Below are positions 32,137 through 36,850 of a stretch of DNA of 36,850 bases, piece by piece. Each line of letters begins with the position of its first letter. The first letter of the stretch is position 1. The position numbers were made by a program, and so were the translations under genes. The notes under the pieces were generated by a model, which saw only the letters and a list, made by a program, of their open reading frames with translations, was not told where the DNA came from and did not search any database. Source of the stretch: an archaeon (lineage in GTDB: Archaea; Asgardarchaeota; Hermodarchaeia; Hermodarchaeales; Hermodarchaeaceae); NCBI GenBank assembly GCA_016550425.1, contig JABXGS010000166.1, forward strand, positions 1 to 36,850, given 5' to 3'.

Positions 32137-32481
32137 CTAGATACTCTCCTTTTCTGACCGTTTTTTCTCAAGGGCACGTTCAATTTTGATTTCCAAGTCT
32201 TTGGATTTCCGTCCCGTGCTTAATCCTTCGCTCATGAAATCCTTTATGTCTAAGACACTCATGTATTTCCGGGTCATATCAAGAACTAACTCATCTGGTA
32301 GGCCTTTTTTCTTAAGTCCTTGATACAGAGAACCAACGGATTCAGCGATGCTTTCCGCAACTTCGGGAGAATAGATTGCTTGAACGAGTTGGCTGATGAG
32401 GGCAGGTACGGTTTCTTGAACGGCTTCAAGAATATCTCGAACCTCCTCGACATCAGTTGATTTTGGGTCCTTGTCGCTCAT
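32137..32481 (-). CDS. Helical protein, 114 aa (GLPxxLVxxMT motif)
   Basis: This is an acidic, all-helical protein (VEEVRDILEAVQETVPALISQLVQ...). Its middle segment, KKGLPDELVLDMTRKYMSVL, matches one in the 84-aa neighbour. The C-terminus is a charged Lys/Glu helix (DLEIKIERALEKKRSEK). No catalytic motif is visible. Start ATG 32479-32481 has a weak GGTG upstream. Its promoter gap carries the 55-nt operator-like element found also at the MFS gene (8734-8788). It lies 94 nt downstream of the winged-helix gene. After its stop there is an 8-bp direct repeat (ATTCGGCC at 32099 and 32124) and a 7-bp dyad spanning the stop region. Confidence 0.65.
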   Translation of the reverse strand: MSDKDPKSTDVEEVRDILEAVQETVPALISQLVQAIYSPEVAESIAESVGSLYQGLKKKGLPDELVLDMTRKYMSVLDIKDFMSEGLSTGRKSKDLEIKIERALEKKRSEKESI

Positions 32482-32504
32482 AATTGTTTACACCAACCTA
32501 TACT

Positions 32505-32559
32505 TGTGTGGTCAGAGAACAAATACTATCTGCGAAAAAGTGACCAGATTTCGGTTCAC
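32505..32559 (-). promoter_or_regulatory. Operator-like element, copy B (shared with 8734-8788)
   Basis: This lies in the 94-nt gap between the winged-helix gene and the 114-aa gene, 24-78 nt upstream of the latter's ATG. It contains TGTGTGGTCAG (32505-32515), identical to copy A, and GTGACCA (32540-32546) with imperfect partner GGTTCAC (32553-32559). Spacing between the half-sites is the same as in copy A, and an AT-rich TATA-like stretch lies between them. Confidence 0.62.
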
Positions 32560-32575
32560 AAACTCTATTTTCAGC

Positions 32576-33064
32576 TTACAGGAGGTCATCTGTGAGCTTG
32601 TAATACGTGGCCTTCTTATCGCGATGAGCTTCTTTGATGAGTCCCATAGCTTGAAGTTGCTGAAGCCGTTCCCGGACAATTCGACGAGAAGCGGTCCCTC
32701 GACCACGTCTGACTGCAACTGTCAATTGGCTGATATTTTGAGGATTACCTGGTTCTAAAGCATCCACAATAAGCCGGCTTATCTCATCTTTTGCTAGAGT
32801 AGGGAATTGCTTTTGAAGCCGTTGACGTCCTGAAAAACGACCCATCATCTCAAATAGGTTGCCATAAAAGTCCATCCCATCACGAATAAGGCGGGTGGAT
32901 TGTTGAAATTCACCCATCTCGGGTTCAAGCCTCGCTAAGACCCGTTCAATTCTGGTTAATCGGGAAGAGATGTCTTCGAGTTTGGCTTGAAGGTCTGCTT
33001 TTTCTGGTTCTTTCTCCGACTCCGGTTTCTTTCTTTCATTCTCGGAGTTGGTAGATTTTGTCAT
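32576..33064 (-). CDS. Coiled-coil winged-helix DNA-binding protein
   Basis: In this 162-aa protein, residues 1-25 are charged and disordered-looking. Residues 24-55 form a coiled coil (LQAKLEDISSRLTRIERVLARLEPEM). Residues about 92-160 form a winged helix: LIVDALEPGNPQNISQLTVAVRRGRGTASRRIVRERLQQLQAMGLI, then a wing with KKATYYKLTDD. This resembles archaeal MarR/TrmB-like regulators. ATG 33062-33064 has GGAG 5 nt upstream. It sits next to operator-like element B, so it is a candidate binder of that element (inference). It is divergent from phosphoribosyltransferase copy 2. Confidence 0.72.
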   Translation of the reverse strand: MTKSTNSENERKKPESEKEPEKADLQAKLEDISSRLTRIERVLARLEPEMGEFQQSTRLIRDGMDFYGNLFEMMGRFSGRQRLQKQFPTLAKDEISRLIVDALEPGNPQNISQLTVAVRRGRGTASRRIVRERLQQLQAMGLIKEAHRDKKATYYKLTDDLL

Positions 33065-33181
33065 TAGCTCCAGCCTAATCCTCTTTGGTAGTTAATGCCT
33101 TTATACATAATTATTCATGAATCCAAAGTCAAATCACTTCTTCGACTTCGAGCTTGTTGTGAGGCGGTTTTTGACGATAAG

Positions 33182-33189
33182 CTTTATAG
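33182..33189 (+). promoter_or_regulatory. TATA-like box of phosphoribosyltransferase copy 2
   Basis: CTTTATAG is centred about 25 nt before the ATG at 33211 and no SD intervenes, so a leaderless transcript is predicted, as for copy 1. Confidence 0.6.
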
Positions 33190-33210
33190 ACTGGTTAGAT
33201 ACCTAGCAGT

Positions 33211-33864
33211 ATGGCAACCAATTTTGAATTTGTCTGGTGGGAACGCCTTTACGAGCTCTGTTTTACATTGTATGAGAAGATTATGGAATCTAATTTTCAA
33301 CCTGATGTTATTGTGGGTGTGGCTCGTGGGGGATGGATACCTGCACGAATTCTCTCAGACCTCTTTTTCACACGAGATACTGCAAATGTCAAAGTCGATT
33401 TATATCGAGGAATCTATGCGCGTGATCAAGAACCGCATATTAGCCAAGAAATTCCGAGAGATATGAAATGGGAGGCTCCGCTCCTCGTTGATGATATTTC
33501 TGATACTGGAGATAGTCTTCTCATTGCGGGTCAGCATCTACAGCACCGTGGTTATAAAAATCCACGGACTGCTACAATGCATATGAAACCTTGGACCAAA
33601 CTCGTTCCTGACTATTATGTGGTGGAAACCGAAGCCTGGGTCGTGTATCCTTGGGAACTCAAAGAATTCACCTTCAATCTTTCAAGTCAACTCGCAAAGG
33701 AGGGAAAGACCCGTCACGAAATTGCAGGGTACCTCTTCGAAGTTGGGGTGCCAATCCATTATGCGAAGATGTTTTTGGACCAATGGGTAAAACGTAATGA
33801 GTCCAGCCTCAAAGAGAGTAAGGCGAAAACTAAAACGAGAAAATCCAAATCAAGAAAGACTTAG
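33211..33864 (+). CDS. Phosphoribosyltransferase (purine type), copy 2, basic tail
   Basis: This 217-aa protein is clearly paralogous to 31198-31791: YELCFTLYEKI, VGVARGGWIPARI, TANVKVDLY and VYPWELKEFTF recur at matching positions. The PRPP loop is LLVDDISDTGDS (91-102), so catalysis should be intact. It differs by a C-terminal extension of about 20 residues dominated by Lys, Ser and Arg (KAKTKTRKSKSRKT), which could bind nucleic acid or be a disordered tail. It is leaderless (TATA at 33182). It ends 3 nt before the stop of the convergent DUF362 gene. Confidence 0.9.
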   Translation: MATNFEFVWWERLYELCFTLYEKIMESNFQPDVIVGVARGGWIPARILSDLFFTRDTANVKVDLYRGIYARDQEPHISQEIPRDMKWEAPLLVDDISDTGDSLLIAGQHLQHRGYKNPRTATMHMKPWTKLVPDYYVVETEAWVVYPWELKEFTFNLSSQLAKEGKTRHEIAGYLFEVGVPIHYAKMFLDQWVKRNESSLKESKAKTKTRKSKSRKT

Positions 33865-33867
33865 ACC

Positions 33868-35055
33868 CTATTTTGGCTTAGGCTTGTCAACGTGTTTGAG
33901 CTTATACTCCTTCTGACCTAGCCCAAGTTCGGTCGCATAATCTAATTGAACCAGATGACACTGGGTCGGCGTTCTCTCTCCCGTATGTGGATCAGGCCAG
34001 GGGGTAGCAACAGCTAGTTTATCCTCACCCGGAGCGATATCTCCACACGCAGAACTAGCAATAGGAAGAGCTTCATTTAGTTTGTCCACGCTTGCCGCGT
34101 CAATGGCGACTGGATCTCGAGAGGCAAAGATGCCTAAATCAGGTACTAGGGCTTGAGGACCTGCTGGCATACAATCACACCATTCACTGATATCCAAGGC
34201 GACGTTAAAGTAGTAGAACCGGTCACGTCCAATTCCATCCATGACGCCGAGGGCGTTTTCTATCATTCGTTCTGTCGCAACTGGGGGGTTCTCTCCCCAT
34301 TTGGCTGTGATGGCTTTCGCATCGGCTTGCCGACATGCAGAGACACAATGAATACAATGAATACACCGTTCAAAGTCGATTTTCACTTTAGGATTAACCG
34401 TGATGCACTGAGTGGGACACACACGCACGCATTTACTACATTCAGGGCCCTTACATTCATCAGCATTGACAATCGGGTTTTGTGGACCATGCATCATTGT
34501 CTTGCTGTATTTGCCGACACAACCAATCCCTAGGTTTTTTAGGGTGCCTCCCATGCCAGTTCCACCGTGACCTTTGAAGTGAGTCATTATTACAATAACA
34601 TCAGCATCACGCAATGCCATTGCTACCTCGACTTTGTCAAGGTGTTTTCCCTTAATGGGCATCGTAAAGGTGTCGGTCCCCCAATATCCGTCTAGTAATA
34701 TAATTGGTGCCCCCATCGTACCAATGGAATAGCCGTTAGCTGCAGCCATCTTATAATACTCAGCTGCAGTGGTGCGTCCCCCATATAATCCAGCGCCATA
34801 ACCTAACCCTGCAGATTCAGCAAGAATTGGCCATGCTTTTTGAGCTTTTACGAGATCAACTGCCTTCCTAAGAAGAGCAGGTCGCAGGTACATGAGGTTG
34901 CCATATGCCCCGAAATGAGTTTTGATAATAACCCGGTCATCTTCCTTGATGGCTTTATTCAAACCGATTTTGTCCCAAAGGACTTCAAGTTTATCGAGCA
35001 TAGAGTACCGCGGGAACACAGATCTATCCACATACAATACTTCAGATTTTGTCAT
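33868..35055 (-). CDS. DUF362-family protein with two 4Fe-4S ferredoxin motifs
   Basis: In this 395-aa protein the N-terminal ~190 residues match DUF362 (KTHFGAYGN, MTHFKGHGGTGMGGTLKNLGIG). They are followed by a ferredoxin insert, C201-x4-C206-x2-C209-x3-C213 and C231-x2-C234-x2-C237-x3-C241, giving two 4Fe-4S clusters. A DUF362 C-terminal part contains the conserved ASRDPVAIDAA. The family is common in anaerobic archaea and clostridia, and no reaction is established for it. ATG 35053-35055 has AGAGG about 10 nt upstream. It is divergent from the metallophosphoesterase. The 153-nt gap shows no strong motif. Confidence 0.9.
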   Translation of the reverse strand: MTKSEVLYVDRSVFPRYSMLDKLEVLWDKIGLNKAIKEDDRVIIKTHFGAYGNLMYLRPALLRKAVDLVKAQKAWPILAESAGLGYGAGLYGGRTTAAEYYKMAAANGYSIGTMGAPIILLDGYWGTDTFTMPIKGKHLDKVEVAMALRDADVIVIMTHFKGHGGTGMGGTLKNLGIGCVGKYSKTMMHGPQNPIVNADECKGPECSKCVRVCPTQCITVNPKVKIDFERCIHCIHCVSACRQADAKAITAKWGENPPVATERMIENALGVMDGIGRDRFYYFNVALDISEWCDCMPAGPQALVPDLGIFASRDPVAIDAASVDKLNEALPIASSACGDIAPGEDKLAVATPWPDPHTGERTPTQCHLVQLDYATELGLGQKEYKLKHVDKPKPK

Positions 35056-35208
35056 TATGCTTAAACCTCTCTGAACAGCTTATTTCAAAAGAAGGCTGGT
35101 AACCCTTATTCCCTTTATTCTTTTGTAAAAATCAACCACCTTCTCACGGAATCACACTTGAGGTAAAATGGGAAGGTTTTTGTTGAGTGTAAACAAGCCT
35201 CAACGAGA

Positions 35209-35799
35209 ATGAAAGTTCTCTTTTTCTCAGATCTTCATGGACAATCACACGCAATATCGCACATCAGAACCCAGTTAGTACAGGTCGATGTAGGATTTGG
35301 TCTCGGAGACTTTGCTAGTTTCGGAAAAGGACTAAGCGACATACTCAGATCTCTCGAAACAGACACCTCAATCTATTTCATACCCGGAAATCATGATGAT
35401 GCTGATGAACTAAAATGGCTATGTCGAGAATATGATAGTTTTCATTACCTTCATGGCGACCATATAGAATTGAAAGGAAAAACATTCGCTGGTTTGGGTG
35501 GAGGCTTACCAGGTCTGCCCTTTGGACTTACTGAAGAAAATGTCCAAAAGATATTAAGTCGATTCTATTATCTCAATGATCTAATTCTTTGCACACATAC
35601 TCCTCCCTACGGCACCGCCGTTGATGTAACCTGGGGTGGGAACCATATCGGCTATCAAAGCTTACGAGATTTCGTCACAGAAGTCCAACCGTTGGCTGTG
35701 TACAGTGGACATGTCCATGAGGCAGAAGGCAAACATGATAATCTCGGTTCAACCAAGTTGGTTGCCGTGGGCGCTCATGGTTTCAACATCGACATCTGA
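35209..35799 (+). CDS. Calcineurin-like metallophosphoesterase
   Basis: This 196-aa protein has the full metal-site series: SDLHG (D8, H10), LGDFASF (D34), GNHDD (N61, H62), CTHTPP (H130) and SGHVHE (H168, H170). Its size fits the small YfcE/MJ0936-like phosphodiesterases of the cytoplasm; the substrate (cyclic nucleotide, phosphodiester) is not determined. ATG 35209 lacks an SD and no clear TATA is seen at -25, so the start is chosen because MKVLFFSDLHG begins at strand 1. The 197-nt gap downstream holds ATTTTTATAC (about 35857-35866), a possible promoter element for the BMP gene. Confidence 0.9.
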   Translation: MKVLFFSDLHGQSHAISHIRTQLVQVDVGFGLGDFASFGKGLSDILRSLETDTSIYFIPGNHDDADELKWLCREYDSFHYLHGDHIELKGKTFAGLGGGLPGLPFGLTEENVQKILSRFYYLNDLILCTHTPPYGTAVDVTWGGNHIGYQSLRDFVTEVQPLAVYSGHVHEAEGKHDNLGSTKLVAVGAHGFNIDI

Positions 35800-35996
35800 C
35801 GAAATGAATCCTATTAAACCATGCTAGCCGGTTTCCTTTCCATTTGATGAATGTCTATATTTTTATACTCCTTTGCTTCTACACATTTCAAGCTCTTTGG
35901 ACCATACCAGAAATGAGTCGGCTCAATTAAGCTGCTTTATTCTTCTTTGAGCAAGGATGCCATTTCTGCGAGAGGTCGATTGGAGGAGCCAAAAAA

Positions 35997-36850
35997 ATGA
36001 AACGAAATACACTCATAGCCGTTATTCTAATAGTGATTATCATAGTGGTTACAGTCGGCGCTGCTACCTTCTTCTTCTTCTTCCCACCGATTCCACCTGC
36101 TCCTGTTGATAACCCGCACGAAGTAGCAATTGTTTTTGCTACAGGTGGTCTTGGTGACAAATCATTCAACGACGGATGCTATGCCGGTGCTGTAATGGCA
36201 CACAACGATTTCAACGTCAATTTCACCTTTGTTGAGCCTACTGCTATCGCTGAATACGAGCCCTTCCTACGGGCCTATGCAGAACATGCAGGATTAGCTA
36301 ATCCCTATGATCTCATTATCAGTATCGGATTCGACCAAGCTGATGCCATTATGGCAGTTGCAGAAGATCATCCTACACAAGAATTTGCAATTGTGGACAT
36401 GTTTATCGATCCTGTAAACTATACCAATGTTCGATCAATTCTCTTCTCAGCAAATGAGGGTTCTGCCCTTGTGGGCGCCCTTGCTGGAATATACACAGCC
36501 ACTGGTAACATTGCCTTCGTAGGCGGAATGGATATCCCACTTATCCGCGAATTTGCTGCCGGATACTTCTACGGAGCCAATATCACTGTTCCTGGTATTG
36601 CTATGAACGCAACTCAAACATCCTTCGTAGACAATGCATGGGTCGGTGACTGGGCTAACCCAGGTTATGCAGAAACCCTAGCGGACGGTCTATATACTAC
36701 AGGTTTTGATATCATCTTTGCGGCAGCTGGACGATCTGGTCTTGGTGTCATTGACTCAGCAGTTAAGAACAACGCCACGATTGGTCCTGTCTGGGCCATT
36801 GGGGTCGACAGTCCACAGATGTATCTTGGCACAGCTGATCCAGATAATCC
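35997..36850 (+). CDS. BMP-family substrate-binding protein, copy 2 (3' end outside window)
   Basis: ATG 35997 has GGAGGA 9 nt upstream, and the frame stays open to the window end (284 codons). An N-terminal anchor helix (IAVILIVIIIVVTVG) is followed by a Phe/Pro-rich stretch. The BMP/PnrA domain then begins: VAIVFATGGLGDKSFNDGCYAGAV keeps the family GxxDKSFN site. LRAYAEHAGLANPYDLIISIG, FAIVDMFIDP, SANEGSALVGALAGIYTATGNIAFVGG and VWAIGVDSPQMYLGTA parallel copy 1 at 25715. It probably captures nucleosides for an ABC importer whose other subunits may lie downstream of the window. Confidence 0.88.
   Translation, partial: MKRNTLIAVILIVIIIVVTVGAATFFFFFPPIPPAPVDNPHEVAIVFATGGLGDKSFNDGCYAGAVMAHNDFNVNFTFVEPTAIAEYEPFLRAYAEHAGLANPYDLIISIGFDQADAIMAVAEDHPTQEFAIVDMFIDPVNYTNVRSILFSANEGSALVGALAGIYTATGNIAFVGGMDIPLIREFAAGYFYGANITVPGIAMNATQTSFVDNAWVGDWANPGYAETLADGLYTTGFDIIFAAAGRSGLGVIDSAVKNNATIGPVWAIGVDSPQMYLGTADPDN

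Noticed and set aside
33095..33466. 123-aa + strand frame
   Set aside because: It overlaps phosphoribosyltransferase copy 2 in another frame and lacks recognisable features.

Overview
The window looks archaeal. First genes of transcription units often have a TATA-like box about 24-30 nt before the start codon and no Shine-Dalgarno (SD) site, so they are probably leaderless (UbiA-like prenyltransferase, zinc-finger methyltransferase, both phosphoribosyltransferases). Other genes use SD sites (GGAGG, GAGGTGA), often with TTG or GTG starts. The gene set agrees: NDP-forming acyl-CoA synthetase alpha subunit, rhodanese-free ThiI, UbiA prenyltransferase, RACo-type activator, UPF-like Cys4 proteins. 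A membrane-anchored RING-like zinc protein and an SCP2 protein make an Asgard-type lineage possible, but that is a weak inference. I see no rRNA, tRNA, CRISPR array, transposase or phage genes, so this is chromosomal housekeeping and accessory sequence.

Layout. 1-4000: 3' part of a membrane-anchored M1 aminopeptidase, then a minus-strand group (59-aa coiled-coil protein, radical SAM enzyme, CinA-C/PncC-like amidase) and two small Cys4 proteins. 4000-8800: ferredoxin/ASKHA corrinoid-protein activator and two convergent MFS transporters. 8900-14700: M24 peptidase, RING-like protein, alpha/beta hydrolase and two tandem paralogous ion-transporter-superfamily permeases. 14700-19600 (minus): membrane protein, adenine deaminase, HAD phosphatase, UbiA-like protein with an extra N-terminal membrane domain. 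19700-24200: class III aminotransferase, small membrane protein, a gene-poor G-rich stretch, SCP2 protein, SufR-like Cys-containing regulator, ThiI. 24200-30900: zinc-finger methyltransferase, BMP-type nucleoside-binding protein, acyl-CoA synthetase alpha, HAD hydrolase, methylthioribose-1-phosphate isomerase, membrane protein. 30890-30990: candidate structured RNA. 31200-33900: two paralogous leaderless phosphoribosyltransferases flanking three small minus-strand genes. 33900-36850: DUF362/ferredoxin protein, metallophosphoesterase, and the 5' part of a second BMP protein.

Functional themes. Purine/nucleoside salvage recurs (two BMP binding proteins, adenine deaminase, two phosphoribosyltransferases, MtnA). 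Peptide and amino-acid catabolism recurs as well (M1 and M24 peptidases, aminotransferase, acyl-CoA synthetase). The most interesting unexplained signals are regulatory. A 55-nt element is shared, ungapped and with identical spacing, by two unlinked promoters (8734-8788 and 32505-32559). A perfect 10-bp dyad brackets the TATA region of the SufR-like regulator. A five-helix nested RNA fold lies in the 30.9-kb intergenic gap. All alignments and folds were done by eye.
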